A stretch of DNA of 64,000 nt, from the NCBI RefSeq assembly GCF_020524325.1, contig NZ_JAIVKY010000006.1, forward strand, positions 310,001 to 374,000, read 5' to 3'. Source of the stretch: Sutcliffiella horikoshii (GTDB lineage: Bacteria > Bacillota > Bacilli > Bacillales > Bacillaceae_I). The notes beneath the pieces were generated by a model. The model ran no database searches and was not told the origin of the DNA. It saw only the letters and a program-made list of their open reading frames with translations. Positions 34,077 through 43,567 of this stretch are shown in pieces. The stretch's first letter is position 1. Each line of letters begins with the position of its first letter. Both the position numbers and the translations under genes were made by a program.

Positions 34077-34353
34077 GCTGTTCCTTTCCGCAAATGGCTT
34101 CGCTTTCCGCGGGACGGTGCTTGAGCCTCCTCGCTGCGCTGTGGGGTCTCAAGCTACCGTTACTCCCCCGCTGGAGTATCCGCCATTTGCTCCAATCCAC
34201 AGCAGGAAATTACATAAAAGTAATTTTATTGGCTTTTCAGTAACTCGTTAGATATTTTTTTTTGCCTTAAGTTGAATGGAGTCTCCTTGTTGATTGAAGT
34301 GGAAGGCGCGAAGACGCCCGCAGGCAAGCGAAGCGCCTCGAACGGAAATCAAC
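34077..34353. repeat. Composite repeat, locus 3: unit B (reverse) 34077-34203 + shortened unit A 34289-34353
   Basis: Unit B is a near copy of that at locus 2. The spacer carries CGTTAGATA as at locus 1. Unit A keeps both ends (GTTGATT...AATCAAC) but has lost about 60 internal bp. It fills the gap upstream of yodT. Confidence 0.88.
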
Positions 34354-34376
34354 AGTATTTGATGACATCTAAACTC

Positions 34377-34411
34377 AAAAAAAAAGCATCACTCCCATTA
34401 TCTGAGTGATA
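34377..34411 (-). terminator. Terminator of the YjcZ-like gene
   Basis: ATCACTC/GAGTGAT stem with a long T-run on the minus strand (34377-34385). Confidence 0.7.
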
Positions 34412-34426
34412 CTTCTTAAACTTATC

Positions 34427-34576
34427 TTATTTGCAATAGCAAGCTCCGACAATGATTAACAAAATGAATAGAACTACGATCAAAACGAATGTATTTCCAC
34501 AGCCGTATGCCGGGGCAACTTGGGATGGGTAGCCGCATGGTCCACATGTGTAGTAACAGTAATCGTGCATGGTCAT
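34427..34576 (-). CDS. YjcZ-family sporulation miniprotein, 49 residues
   Basis: The C-terminal half FVLIVVLFILLIIVGACYC is the hallmark single membrane helix of YjcZ-type sporulation proteins; the N-terminal half is Tyr/Cys/Gly/Pro-rich. ATG 34576 has an AGGAGT site upstream. Such proteins are made during sporulation, but their role is unknown. Confidence 0.8.
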   Translation of the reverse strand: MTMHDYCYYTCGPCGYPSQVAPAYGCGNTFVLIVVLFILLIIVGACYCK

Positions 34577-34656
34577 CACTCCTGTTTAATATTTACACTT
34601 CTACACTATGATATAGGTGGCTGTCCCGTATGTGCATATGCCCATTTTTCAAAAAT

Positions 34657-36141
34657 CTATTTATGTTTCTCCATTTTATCAATAATTTTGACCATGCTCT
34701 CTAGTGTCTCTTCTATGTGCGTGTTATCCTCTGTAACTTGTTCGACTGTCGCACTAATTTCCTCAAGGCCGGCAGTCGCTTCTTCCATCAATGCGGCAAA
34801 TTCACTCGTATAGGAGTCAGTATTTGCCGTTTTTTCTTTTACTGTTCCTGCAAAATCACGGAATTGTTGTGCATCCGTTAATAATGTTTTCAGTGTTTCA
34901 CTAATCTGCTGGAAGGATTGGTTGACCTGATTTGTTGCTTCAAGGTTTTTCCCCATTTTTGTAATGTTGAGTTGCAGCTGTTGTAATACCTCTTCTTTTG
35001 TTTGGTGAAGAGAGGAAAGGTTTTCTGTAATTTCTTTTGTCGTTTCTCCAGTGGATGTGGCGAGCTTGCGAATCTCTTCTGCTACTACAGCAAACCCTCT
35101 CCCAGCTTCCCCTGCTCTAGCAGCTTCAATGGAAGCATTAAGAGCCAGCAAGTTCGTCTGATCCGTAATATTTTTTATGTGTTGAGTTAATATGTTTGTT
35201 TCATCAATCTTCTCCGTAAGAACCTGGAATACAGCATCCATTTCCGCTACATCCTGCGAAAAGCTTTTCATATTTTCCTGAAGTTCTACTGCCAGCACTT
35301 TCCCTTGATCAGCTGTGGATTTTGTTGTATTGGTTGTTTGATATAAACTATTTGATTTATCGACAACATTGTCCATCAAGATGGATACATCATTCGTCTG
35401 TTCTGCTATTCCACCAATATGATCTGCTTGTTTTGAACTTCCCACAGAAAGCTCCTGTATGGTTAGCGACACCTCTTTTTGGGATTGTATATTTAAATTT
35501 AGGCGCTCATAGACTTTATTGACTTGATCAATTAATGTCATGGCATCCCGCTGAAAGGCTTCTTGCTTTATTTGACGGTCTTCACTTGCAGCTTTCATCG
35601 TGTCTACTATGCCTTCAAATTGAGCAAACAATTTCTTCCCTATTTTCACTTGCACAAATGTAATGACAAACAACAAAAAGAATAACAGTACAATATTTCC
35701 TAACTGTCCGTCTACCATAAGGTTTCCGTTTAGAAAGGACCAAAGTGAATAAGAAAATAAAATTAAACTCCCAAAGCCTCCAACAATAAAGACATTTCTA
35801 TTAAAGTAAACGGTTGCAAGCATCAAAACAAAAAAAGGCAGAATGAATCCTGATAAAGATGCCCCGCGGTTTACTAAAATGATAAAAAATACTAAAAATG
35901 TTACTCCTACTGTAAAGTATGGAACTAAATAGTGGAACCAATAATTCCATCTAGTTAGTACAAATAAAACTACCCCTAAGCATAAGGCAACTAATAAGGT
36001 CACGGTTATAACGGTTGCCGCCGGTACAAAGAAATTCACTAGAAGTCCTGCACCATACGAGATAAAAATCACGAAAAACATAAGCTTATTTTTGTTGATT
36101 AAATCTTGAAACTTTAATTCTTTTACACTTACCGCTGACAT
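34657..36141 (-). CDS. Methyl-accepting chemotaxis-type transducer
   Basis: A 494-residue protein from ATG 36141 (GGGGGAT upstream). The N-terminal 180 residues hold about six membrane segments with little extracellular loop, so sensing is probably within or near the membrane. There is no HAMP domain. The rest is a coiled-coil MCP signalling domain with the hairpin tip [20 protein letters not shown] followed by [17 protein letters not shown]. It should signal to CheA/CheW; ligand unknown. The 186-bp region upstream holds only a short GC-rich hairpin near 36272. Confidence 0.9.
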   Translation of the reverse strand: MSAVSVKELKFQDLINKNKLMFFVIFISYGAGLLVNFFVPAATVITVTLLVALCLGVVLFVLTRWNYWFHYLVPYFTVGVTFLVFFIILVNRGASLSGFILPFFVLMLATVYFNRNVFIVGGFGSLILFSYSLWSFLNGNLMVDGQLGNIVLLFFLLFVITFVQVKIGKKLFAQFEGIVDTMKAASEDRQIKQEAFQRDAMTLIDQVNKVYERLNLNIQSQKEVSLTIQELSVGSSKQADHIGGIAEQTNDVSILMDNVVDKSNSLYQTTNTTKSTADQGKVLAVELQENMKSFSQDVAEMDAVFQVLTEKIDETNILTQHIKNITDQTNLLALNASIEAARAGEAGRGFAVVAEEIRKLATSTGETTKEITENLSSLHQTKEEVLQQLQLNITKMGKNLEATNQVNQSFQQISETLKTLLTDAQQFRDFAGTVKEKTANTDSYTSEFAALMEEATAGLEEISATVEQVTEDNTHIEETLESMVKIIDKMEKHK

Positions 36142-36327
36142 TACATAATCCCCCACTCCATCGTCCTTTGTTGCTTCTGTTGCTTTTTTCTTTTATAACT
36201 ATTAATTCTTCATGTTCTTTCTGTTATCCTGCAATAATTCTGTTATTTTGTTGAATTTTGACAGAAAAAAAACCAGGCAGTAATTGCCCGGCAATTGAGA
36301 TTTAGTCTTCCTATGTTTTAATACATA

Positions 36328-36486
36328 TTATTTATCTTTTTGCTTTTGCTTCTTTTTCAAATATTCCGCACGCAATTTTTCAAGTTGCTGCTTTTTATCA
36401 AATTTTGCAGGTGTCTGTTTTTCATGAAACTTTGCCACAGCTACCTTACCTTTGTTATCCAATTGATATTTCCCCACTTGGTTCAC
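36328..36486 (-). CDS. Small Lys/Gln-rich protein, 52 residues
   Basis: Starting at GTG 36486 it reads MNQVGKYQLDNKGKVAVAKF, then a strongly charged helix (KFDKKQQLEKLRAEYLKKKQ). The start is uncertain: another GTG three codons in sits better behind AGGTGA. No family recognised; the composition suggests a nucleic-acid-binding or spore-associated small protein, but that is a guess. Confidence 0.5.
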   Translation of the reverse strand: MNQVGKYQLDNKGKVAVAKFHEKQTPAKFDKKQQLEKLRAEYLKKKQKQKDK

Positions 36487-36589
36487 CTACTTTTATTATT
36501 ATTAAAGAGAATCTATTCACCAAGTATAATATACCTTATATTACTGAAGTAAACCGCATTTTTTATCAACTGGAGAATGATATACCCTT

Positions 36590-36941
36590 GTTGATTGGAG
36601 TGGAAGGCGCGAAGACGCCCGCGGGAGGAAGGGACAGGGGAGACGACCCCACAGCATAGGAGGCCACTGAAAAAGTCATTGATTTTAGATATTATTTTGC
36701 CACCGCTGTTGATATCCGCAAACGGCTTCGCTTTCCTAGTGGCGCTGCTGGAGCCTCCTCGGCTGCGCCTGTGGGGTCTCCACCTAGCGCTATCTCCCTC
36801 AGGAGTCTTCGCCTTTTGCTCCAATCAACAGCTAGAATTCACAATTTACGTGAGATTTCGGTTCTTCAGTGGCTTCCAGCGTAGCGAGGAGGCTCACGGA
36901 CCGCCCGCAGGCAAGTGAGCGCCTGGAACGGAAATCAGCAG
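36590..36941. repeat. Composite repeat, locus 4: a B-like element nested inside unit A
   Basis: The 5' half of unit A (GTTGATTGGAGTGGAAGGCG..., 36590 to about 36660) and its 3' half (about 36873-36941, ending GGAACGGAAATCAGC) are split. Between them lies an element at 36706-36831 bounded by perfect 8-bp inverted ends CTGTTGAT/ATCAACAG and internally like unit B. The A halves are joined to it by short matching sequences (GGCCACTGA and TCAGTGGC). Confidence 0.82.
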
Positions 36942-36954
36942 GTTTTTCTAATTC

Positions 36955-36984
36955 AAAAAAAAACGGAGTGTGATGTACACTCCG
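36955..36984 (-). terminator. Terminator of msrAB
   Basis: CGGAGTG/CACTCCG stem followed on the minus strand by eight or more T. Confidence 0.8.
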
Positions 36985-36992
36985 ATAATTTT

Positions 36993-37949
36993 TTATGAAA
37001 ATAACTTGCTGTATTCTCCATAGCCCTCTTTTTCTAGTTGGCCAACCGGAATAAAGCGAAGGGCAGCAGAGTTGATACAATACCTAAGACCGCCTTTATC
37101 TACAGGGCCGTCCTCAAATACGTGTCCAAGATGAGAATCTCCCTCTTTGCTTCTAACTTCCGTCCTTACCATTCTGTGAGTTACATCCATCTCTTCTTTG
37201 ATTTGTTCTTTGTTTATTGGCTTGGTAAAGCTTGGCCATCCGCAACCTGCATCATATTTATCAAGGGAAGAGAACAGTGGCTCCCCGGAAACTATGTCAA
37301 CATATATGCCTTCTTCTGTATGGTTCCAGAACTCATTTTTAAAAGGTGGTTCCGTACCATTATTTTGCGTGACCTCATACTGCATCGGTGTTAGCTTCTT
37401 TTTCAAATCTGCATGGTTTTCTTTTTTCCAATTCTCTTTAATAAAGGCAGCCCTCCCAGATCCTGTTTGGTACATCTTATAGCGGAAAGGATTTTTCTTG
37501 TAATAATCTTGATGATACTCTTCCGCAGCATAAAATGGCTTTGCAGGAAGGATTTCTGTTACGATTGGATCTTTAAATCTTCCACTTTGGGCTAAGTCAT
37601 GCTTGGATTTTAAGGCGATTTCCCTTTGTTCATCGGAATGATAGAAAATGGCCGTACGATATGAATCTCCTCGGTCGTGGAATTGTCCGCCGGCATCCGT
37701 GGGATCAATTTGGCTCCAGAAAACGTCTAGTAATTTTTCATATGGGAATATTTGAGGGTTAAAAGTAATTTGTACCGCTTCATAATGACCTGTGGTTTCT
37801 GAACATACCTCTTTATATGTAGGGTTTTCTTTATGTCCACCTGTATAGCCTGAGACTACTTCTTCAATGCCATCCTGTTCGTCAAAAGGTTTAACCATGC
37901 ACCAAAAACAACCTCCGGCAAACGTTGCTTTTTCTAATATGTTCATCAT
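36993..37949 (-). CDS. msrAB: Bifunctional methionine sulfoxide reductase MsrA-MsrB
   Basis: A 318-residue fusion. Residues 1-160 are MsrA ([17 protein letters not shown] with the catalytic Cys; [15 protein letters not shown]-like region present as [17 protein letters not shown]). Residues about 180-310 are MsrB ([24 protein letters not shown] and the catalytic [11 protein letters not shown]). It reduces both S- and R-methionine sulfoxide in proteins. B. subtilis has separate msrA and msrB genes, so fusion is a difference from that species. Single-gene unit with its own terminator. Confidence 0.94.
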   Translation of the reverse strand: MMNILEKATFAGGCFWCMVKPFDEQDGIEEVVSGYTGGHKENPTYKEVCSETTGHYEAVQITFNPQIFPYEKLLDVFWSQIDPTDAGGQFHDRGDSYRTAIFYHSDEQREIALKSKHDLAQSGRFKDPIVTEILPAKPFYAAEEYHQDYYKKNPFRYKMYQTGSGRAAFIKENWKKENHADLKKKLTPMQYEVTQNNGTEPPFKNEFWNHTEEGIYVDIVSGEPLFSSLDKYDAGCGWPSFTKPINKEQIKEEMDVTHRMVRTEVRSKEGDSHLGHVFEDGPVDKGGLRYCINSAALRFIPVGQLEKEGYGEYSKLFS

Positions 37950-38086
37950 GTATTACCCACCTTTTTAAAAATATATTTACGTGAATTATAGCAATATCAA
38001 AGAGTATTTCCTAATGGTATGCTCTTGTTACAGAAAGATTATAGGTATGGTAAAATGAGGGGTACATATATCAGGAGGTTCCATTT

Positions 38087-39013
38087 ATGAGTAAAAAAGT
38101 TGAAGTTTATATATTAGCTGGGTTTCTTGGGAGCGGGAAGACTACTCTTTTGACCCAAATGCTGAAACAAGAACAAGCAGAAAATAGAAAAGTGGCGGTG
38201 GTCATGAACGAGCTTGGAAAAGTCTCCATTGACTCTGATTCCATACCTGATGAAACCCCACTATCTGAACTATTTGATGGCTGTATTTGTTGTACCATTC
38301 AAGAGAAATTGGAATCAACTATGCAAGGGCTTTTACTTGATAAAGATTTGGATGCCATTTACATTGAGACGACCGGTGCAGCACATCCAATAGAAGTGCT
38401 GGACACGGTTCTTTCCCCTATATTCGCCAACAAGTTTTCTGAAGCTAGGATTATCACCCTATTAGATGTTTTACGATGGAAAGACCGTGACAACTTATCT
38501 ATTCAAGTCAAACAGTTGATAAGAGAACAAGTGAAGCATGCAGATATGCTTATTTTAAACAAGACAGACTTAGTAAGTGAAGCAGAAGTTTCTAGCATTT
38601 TGTTTGAATTGCAATCCCTAAATCCACATGCTTCGCCTCTTCTAACCACCTACGCTAAGATTCCGGAAAACAGCTGGAAAAGAACAAAACAGTTAGAAAA
38701 AGGAAGCCATTCCAGTGCGCATGTTAAAGAGTCCCTTCACTTGAAAACTTTTGTCTATCAATTTACCTCTAAAATTGATTTAGATGAGTTTGAAGACTGG
38801 CTTAGAAATCTTCCCGACTCCGTCTATCGTATCAAAGGGTACCTTACTTTCGAGCATTCAAACAGTGTTTACTTGTTTCAGTATTCATATGGTACGCCTC
38901 TGTATTTAAAAGAGCTTGTTAAAGTCCCATTGAATCTTGTTATTATCGGAGAAGACTTGGATGTAGAGTTATTAACAGAACAATTACAGTCTTTAGAGAA
39001 AAACAAGCAATAA
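38087..39013 (+). CDS. CobW/COG0523 family GTPase
   Basis: A 308-residue G3E-family GTPase. Walker A GFLGSGKTT, the MNELGKVSID segment, the metal-binding CICC motif (GCICCT), ETTGAAHP and the guanine-binding NKTDL are present; a CobW C-terminal domain follows from about 220. These proteins deliver metals (zinc, cobalt, iron) to target enzymes. No metalloregulator site such as a Zur box is evident upstream. AGGAGG ribosome site. Confidence 0.88.
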   Translation: MSKKVEVYILAGFLGSGKTTLLTQMLKQEQAENRKVAVVMNELGKVSIDSDSIPDETPLSELFDGCICCTIQEKLESTMQGLLLDKDLDAIYIETTGAAHPIEVLDTVLSPIFANKFSEARIITLLDVLRWKDRDNLSIQVKQLIREQVKHADMLILNKTDLVSEAEVSSILFELQSLNPHASPLLTTYAKIPENSWKRTKQLEKGSHSSAHVKESLHLKTFVYQFTSKIDLDEFEDWLRNLPDSVYRIKGYLTFEHSNSVYLFQYSYGTPLYLKELVKVPLNLVIIGEDLDVELLTEQLQSLEKNKQ

Positions 39014-39017
39014 TTGA

Positions 39018-39056
39018 AAGTGCTGTGCAAATCATGAGGATTTGTACAGCTCTTTT
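39018..39056 (+). terminator. Terminator after the CobW-type gene
   Basis: Imperfect stem AGCTGTACAAATC-type arms (GTGCTGTGCAAATC/GATTTGTACAGCTC) followed by TTTTCATTTTT. Confidence 0.65.
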
Positions 39057-39142
39057 CATTTTTATTCAATCATCAATCCCATCCACTTGAATATGTTGAT
39101 TAGTAATGAGGATTATACTGTATTTGTGAAAAGAGGGATGAC

Positions 39143-39988
39143 ATGATTGTCATAAACGGAGAATCAATTACAGAAAGTACTCTTTCTAATCTAGAAGATC
39201 TTGAAAAGACCATTTTCCAACGCATACTTAATGATTCAGAGGTATATTCTTATGATTCTATGGAGGAATTAAGATTTGAGATTGCTTTAAGGTATAACAT
39301 TGTCGCAAGTGCTGCATTAATGGCACAAGGAGAAGCACGCTTTGAAACGTTTGCCGGTTCACAAGGCAACCCTGCGTATTGGAATATAACAGAGGCTGGC
39401 GGCTTTTTAATCCGGGATGATGTCAATCCATCAGATGCTATAACTGATATTTTTGAAAACAGTCAATTTTATGCGTATGAGTGCGCAACCGCCATCCTAA
39501 TTCTCTATTATCACGCCATTTTGAATACAATCGGACCAAAACTTTTTAATGAGTTCTTTCAAGATTTATTACTTTACAGCTGGCATTTTGATTCAGATCT
39601 TGTCATGCAGTCTGTCTATACTTATTATACGATCCCAGGTGATGTTGTTTACTTTAAAAATCCCGATTTCAATCCATTGACCTATTGGTGGAGAGGCGAA
39701 AATGCTGTGGTGATGGGTGACGATTTGTATTTTGGTCACGGACTAGGAATAAAAGATGAAGCGAATATCATTGAGTTTTTGAATGGAACGAGAAAACCAG
39801 ATGGTAATAAGCCTGCTTATCTGAGTGATTATGTTGCCCGTCCATCTTTTTCGCATTTAGCAAAGTTATTTTCGCAACAAAACAGAAGAACCAAAAACCA
39901 ACATCCTGTCATTATTCATCGCAAGAACTCCATTTCCCTTGATCGGTATTTGTTCTACTTGTATCGCTCTTACCTATCAAATGAATAA
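39143..39988 (+). CDS. tgl: Spore coat protein-glutamine gamma-glutamyltransferase
   Basis: A 281-residue transglutaminase that cross-links spore-coat proteins. The catalytic Cys is in QFYAYECATAILI; family segments AQGEARFETFAGSQGNPAYW and YFKNPDFNPLTYWWRGENAV are clear, and GDDLYFGHGLGI holds the conserved His. Length matches Bacillus Tgl. Single gene; expected to be under mother-cell sigma control, though no unambiguous sigma-K promoter was found. Confidence 0.93.
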   Translation: MIVINGESITESTLSNLEDLEKTIFQRILNDSEVYSYDSMEELRFEIALRYNIVASAALMAQGEARFETFAGSQGNPAYWNITEAGGFLIRDDVNPSDAITDIFENSQFYAYECATAILILYYHAILNTIGPKLFNEFFQDLLLYSWHFDSDLVMQSVYTYYTIPGDVVYFKNPDFNPLTYWWRGENAVVMGDDLYFGHGLGIKDEANIIEFLNGTRKPDGNKPAYLSDYVARPSFSHLAKLFSQQNRRTKNQHPVIIHRKNSISLDRYLFYLYRSYLSNE

Positions 39989-40019
39989 AGGCCAGCTCCG
40001 ACGTCGGAGCCAGCCTCTT

Positions 40020-40169
40020 TCATTTATAGTTTTGGACAAACCTTAAGATTTCCAAAGCACGCTCACCTTCTTTTCTAAGTAGCTCCTCCCATATCTGATC
40101 TCGTCGACAATCTAATTTAATTATATCGTAAGCAAGTTTAAATGAATCAGTATTGTGATTTTCCTGCAA
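40020..40169 (-). CDS. Small protein, 49 residues, unknown
   Basis: TTG 40169 lies 6-8 nt after GGGAGGAGAT, a strong site. The product MQENHNTDSFKLAYDIIKLD... is a single amphipathic charged helix. Its start is 2 bp after the stop of the upstream FbpA-like gene, so the two are coupled. No family recognised. Confidence 0.6.
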   Translation of the reverse strand: MQENHNTDSFKLAYDIIKLDCRRDQIWEELLRKEGERALEILRFVQNYK

Positions 40170-40171
40170 GT

Positions 40172-40333
40172 TTATCTCCTCCCTTTTTCAATTAAGTTTG
40201 TATATTCCTTTTTCAATTCACTTAATGTATAGGTGGAAAGAACACTATGATTCATGAAAAAACCTGCATTGACAAGTTTGGAAATATAATACTCTTTTGC
40301 ATCACTAATAGCTTTTTCTAAAATTTTCGCCAT
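40172..40333 (-). CDS. FbpA-like (Fur-regulated basic protein family) small protein
   Basis: A 53-residue protein (ATG 40333, GAGGTGAG upstream). The pattern AKEYYISKLVNAGFF...TYTLSELKKEYTNLI matches the Fur-regulated basic protein family, small proteins of the iron-sparing response in B. subtilis. No Fur box is visible upstream, so iron control is not supported here. First of a two-gene unit. Confidence 0.6.
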   Translation of the reverse strand: MAKILEKAISDAKEYYISKLVNAGFFMNHSVLSTYTLSELKKEYTNLIEKGRR

Positions 40334-40434
40334 TCCACTCACCTCTCTTACTATCAGTTTAGTAAAAAATTAGCTTAAATTCTTTGTTTTTGTCAGGAGT
40401 TATCACATGGAAATTACAATCAACTTCATTTGAC

Positions 40435-40488
40435 TGTAAGGATTTCTTACAAACGCACAGGAATAAACGTAAGAAATGTACTATAATA
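40435..40488 (+). promoter_or_regulatory. tnrA: TnrA box and promoter of tnrA
   Basis: TGTAAGGATTTCTTACA (40435-40451) fits the TnrA/GlnR consensus TGTNA-N7-TNACA perfectly. TATAAT lies at 40483-40488 without a good -35. The box is centred about 52 bp before the expected start point, the usual place for activation by TnrA. This implies autoregulation, as known in B. subtilis. Confidence 0.88.
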
Positions 40489-40516
40489 ACAGTAAGAGCT
40501 CTAGAATAGGATGTGA

Positions 40517-40846
40517 ATGGCTATGACACATGAGGATCCATCTTTGAAAGAGAGAAAAGTCATTTCAATCGGCACGGTACGCGATCTAACAGGTTTATCC
40601 GAAAGACAGATTAGATATTACGAGGAAAGAAAATTGATTTTTCCTGCAAGATCAGGTTCAGGCATCCGCAAGTATTCCTTCTCAGATGTAGAAAGGCTCA
40701 TGGAAATTGCCAATCAGATGGAAGAAGGCGTACAAACTCATGAAATACGCAGAGAGTGGAAAAAGAAAGAAAAAGAGAATGAAAATTGGAAAAAACAGAT
40801 GTTAAAAGGGCAAATCCAAGCACATTTCAAACAAAATAGAAACTAA
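40517..40846 (+). CDS. tnrA: Global nitrogen regulator TnrA (MerR family)
   Basis: A 109-residue MerR-family regulator. The winged-helix part [20 protein letters not shown], then [20 protein letters not shown] is nearly diagnostic of TnrA/GlnR. The short C-terminus ([15 protein letters not shown]) matches the TnrA tail that binds feedback-inhibited glutamine synthetase; GlnR is longer and differs there. TnrA acts under nitrogen limitation. Two ATGs (40517, 40523) are possible starts. Confidence 0.93.
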   Translation: MAMTHEDPSLKERKVISIGTVRDLTGLSERQIRYYEERKLIFPARSGSGIRKYSFSDVERLMEIANQMEEGVQTHEIRREWKKKEKENENWKKQMLKGQIQAHFKQNRN

Positions 40847-40884
40847 GCATAATTATCTCTCTTGGAGGAAATTATGCTTTTTTT
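40847..40884 (+). terminator. Terminator of tnrA
   Basis: AGCATAATT/AATTATGCT stem followed by TTTTTTT. Confidence 0.85.
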
Positions 40885-40963
40885 CTGTAACTGAATTTAA
40901 TCTTAACGGAAATGTTTGGTTATGCTACCATTAGCACATCAGGATTTAAGTGGAGAGTGACGT

Positions 40964-42730
40964 ATGTTTGAATTATTATTAACCATGTTAGAGCGTCTTG
41001 GCATCATTGTCACTGTTGCCTTTATCATGACTAGGCTATCTTTTTTCAGACAGTTGATCAACCGCCAGCAAATTGATCGAAAACAGCAAGCATATGCTAT
41101 TCTGTTTTTTGGCTTTTTCGGCATTATCGGTACATATACAGGTCTTGCTTTTAGTACGGAAACGTTAGGTTTTAACCGTTGGATAACGGAATTAAATGAA
41201 TCTGAAGCGATCGCCAATTCACGTGTGATCGGGATTGTGATGGCAGGTCTGCTCGGTGGATATAAAGTAGGGGTTGGCGCAGGGTTAATTGCTGGAATAC
41301 ATCGCATGAGTCTTGGTGGATTTACTGCTTTTTCTTGCGGCTTTTCTGCTATAGTAGCAGGCCTTTTGGCAGGTTTCATCCGAAGCAAATATAAGGGAAA
41401 AAGAATTAGTGTTGCAGTGGCTCTTCTTACTGGCGCATTAGCAGAATCGATTCAAATGGGTATTATCCTCCTTACTTCACAACCATTTTCGCAGGCTCTC
41501 GCGCTTGTGGAGAGTATAGGCCTTCCCATGATTTTTGCTAACGGAGTTGGATCTGCTCTCTTTTTCCTCATAATCTTAACCGTGATTAACGAAGAGGAAA
41601 AAGTAGGAGCCGTTCAAGCCCAAAAGGCCTTGTCGTTAGCAGAGAATACATTGACACACCTTAGAAAAGGATTATCGCTAGAGTCTGCTGCAGAAACGTG
41701 CAAAATAATTTACCGGGAAGTAAATGCTAGTGCTGTAGCCATAACAGATATGGAGAAGATTCTAGCGCATGTCGGAATGGGAAATAATCATCATAAACCT
41801 CTATCTCCCATCCAAACACATAGCACTAAACAAGTACTAAAATACGGAAATTTATTGGTAGCAGGAAAAAAAGACATTCAGTGTCAGGAACCGTCTTGTC
41901 CCCTTGGTGCGGTGGTTATCGCTCCGTTAAAGAAGCGGGAGGAAACGGTAGGCACTCTTAAATTTTACTTTTCTTCCGATAAAGAAATAGATAATGTCGT
42001 CATCCAGTTAATCACCGGGCTTAGCTCGCTTATGAGTCATCAGTTGGAAATATCAGAAGCAGAAAATGCATCCAAGCTAGTGAAAGAAGCCGAAATCAAA
42101 GCGCTTCAAGCTCAAATCAGCCCTCATTTTCTATTTAATTCTTTAAATGTAATTGTTTCATTAATACGCACGGATCCAAAAAAAGCAAGGAAACTATTGG
42201 TTTCACTATCGCATTTCTTTAGACAAAACCTTACGGCGACCACTGCGAAATGGACCACCGTCCAAGAAGAGCTAAAACATGTACAAGCATACCTATCGGT
42301 TGAGGAAGCAAGGTTTTCGGATCGTTTAACTGTAACCTATCATGTTGATGAATCGGCTCTTTCCTATCTTGTTCCTCCTCTTTCCTTGCAGCCAATAGTG
42401 GAAAATGGAGTGAAACACGGGCTTAGAGACCGGGAAGAAAATGCACAATTAATCATCGAAATAAAAGAGCGCACTTCCGATATTTTCATTTCCATAAGCG
42501 ACAATGGAGTAGGCATGACAAGTGATCGGATAAGTGAGCTTGGCCGGGATCAAGTCTCTTCCTCCACCGGTACGGGCGTTGGGCTTTACAATATTAATAA
42601 AAGACTTATAATGATGTTTGGCAATCAAGCAAAATTGCACTTTAATAGTGAAGCAAGCATTGGTACCACTGTGTCATTTACCATTGCCAAAAAATTAACT
42701 AAGGATGATCCTACATATGGAAAATATTAA
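40964..42730 (+). CDS. lytS: LytS-type sensor histidine kinase
   Basis: A 588-residue kinase. Residues 1-180 are a 5TM-LYT membrane sensor (GLLGGYKVGVGAGLIAGIHR). A GAF-like domain covers about 220-360, then the phospho-acceptor His388 in QISPHFLFNSLN and an HATPase with VENGVKHGL and GVGLYNINKRL. It overlaps the regulator gene by 14 bp. LytS-type kinases of this build respond to pyruvate or membrane state in relatives; a CstA-type transporter gene follows the pair. Confidence 0.92.
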   Translation: MFELLLTMLERLGIIVTVAFIMTRLSFFRQLINRQQIDRKQQAYAILFFGFFGIIGTYTGLAFSTETLGFNRWITELNESEAIANSRVIGIVMAGLLGGYKVGVGAGLIAGIHRMSLGGFTAFSCGFSAIVAGLLAGFIRSKYKGKRISVAVALLTGALAESIQMGIILLTSQPFSQALALVESIGLPMIFANGVGSALFFLIILTVINEEEKVGAVQAQKALSLAENTLTHLRKGLSLESAAETCKIIYREVNASAVAITDMEKILAHVGMGNNHHKPLSPIQTHSTKQVLKYGNLLVAGKKDIQCQEPSCPLGAVVIAPLKKREETVGTLKFYFSSDKEIDNVVIQLITGLSSLMSHQLEISEAENASKLVKEAEIKALQAQISPHFLFNSLNVIVSLIRTDPKKARKLLVSLSHFFRQNLTATTAKWTTVQEELKHVQAYLSVEEARFSDRLTVTYHVDESALSYLVPPLSLQPIVENGVKHGLRDREENAQLIIEIKERTSDIFISISDNGVGMTSDRISELGRDQVSSSTGTGVGLYNINKRLIMMFGNQAKLHFNSEASIGTTVSFTIAKKLTKDDPTYGKY

Positions 42731-43445
42731 AACGCTCATAGTGGATGATGAACCATATAGCCGTGATGAATTAAAGCATTTATTAGAAGAGCATGATTGC
42801 CTGCAAGTAATCGGACAAGCATCAACAGGTGAAGACGCTCTTTTACTCTGCATGCAACATCAACCGGATGTCGTCTTTCTAGATATAGAAATGCCAAAAA
42901 TGAATGGCTTGGATGTTGCCAAGCATTTAAAAGAATTAAAAAAATCACCTCTTATTGTTTTTGCGACTGCGTTTCCTAACTTTGCGGTGGATGCTTTCCG
43001 ACACGAAGCGGTGGATTATCTATTAAAGCCCTTTGATGAGGAACAATTGTCCCAAACCGTGTGCCGGCTTATTAAACATTTAACTCCAGATAAGGAAACT
43101 CAACAACTACCTACTTCCTCTAAGCTTGCAGTGGAATTTGAAAATGAAATTTATTATATAGAACCACTTGACATCCTTTATATCAGTAGAGATGACCGGA
43201 TTTCACGGATACATACAAACACCCGCAATTTCGAGTCAAAGCTTGCATTAAAGGACTTGGAGGAAAGATTACAAGACTACCCATTTTTCCGGATCCATAA
43301 AAGCTATCTTGTTAATTTAAATTATGTGACGAAATTGACTCCTTGGTTCAATGGTGCCTATATGCTGGAGCTTACAGGCAGCTCCGAAAAGCTCTCTGTT
43401 AGCCGTAATTATGTTAAAGCATTAAGAAAAAAACTCGAACTATAA
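42717..43445 (+). CDS. lytT: LytTR-family response regulator
   Basis: A 242-residue regulator from ATG 42717, inside the end of lytS. The receiver domain (TLIVDDEPYSRDELKHLL, phospho-Asp in DVVFLDIEMPKMNG) is followed by a LytTR DNA-binding domain (YYIEPLDILYISRDDRISRI, FRIHKSYLVNLNYVTKL). It pairs with LytS and lies just before cstA, its likely target. Confidence 0.93.
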   Translation: MENIKTLIVDDEPYSRDELKHLLEEHDCLQVIGQASTGEDALLLCMQHQPDVVFLDIEMPKMNGLDVAKHLKELKKSPLIVFATAFPNFAVDAFRHEAVDYLLKPFDEEQLSQTVCRLIKHLTPDKETQQLPTSSKLAVEFENEIYYIEPLDILYISRDDRISRIHTNTRNFESKLALKDLEERLQDYPFFRIHKSYLVNLNYVTKLTPWFNGAYMLELTGSSEKLSVSRNYVKALRKKLEL

Positions 43446-43471
43446 CATGTCAGTATTCGATACTGACATGT
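43445..43471 (+). terminator. Hairpin after lytT
   Basis: ACATGTCAGTA/TACTGACATGT perfect 11-bp stem; the following TTATTTATGTTTTT is only moderately T-rich. Confidence 0.6.
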
Positions 43472-43567
43472 TATTTATGTTTTTGTACATCTTGACCACT
43501 CAAACACCAAATGTAAGCCTTTTCATTTATAATGAGGTTACTCCATAAAGAGAAAGGGGTCTTCATT

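Noticed and set aside
40939-41388. Antisense frame of 149 codons opposite lytS
   Set aside because: Shadow of the well-supported lytS membrane domain; Pro/Lys/Arg-rich product without a ribosome site.
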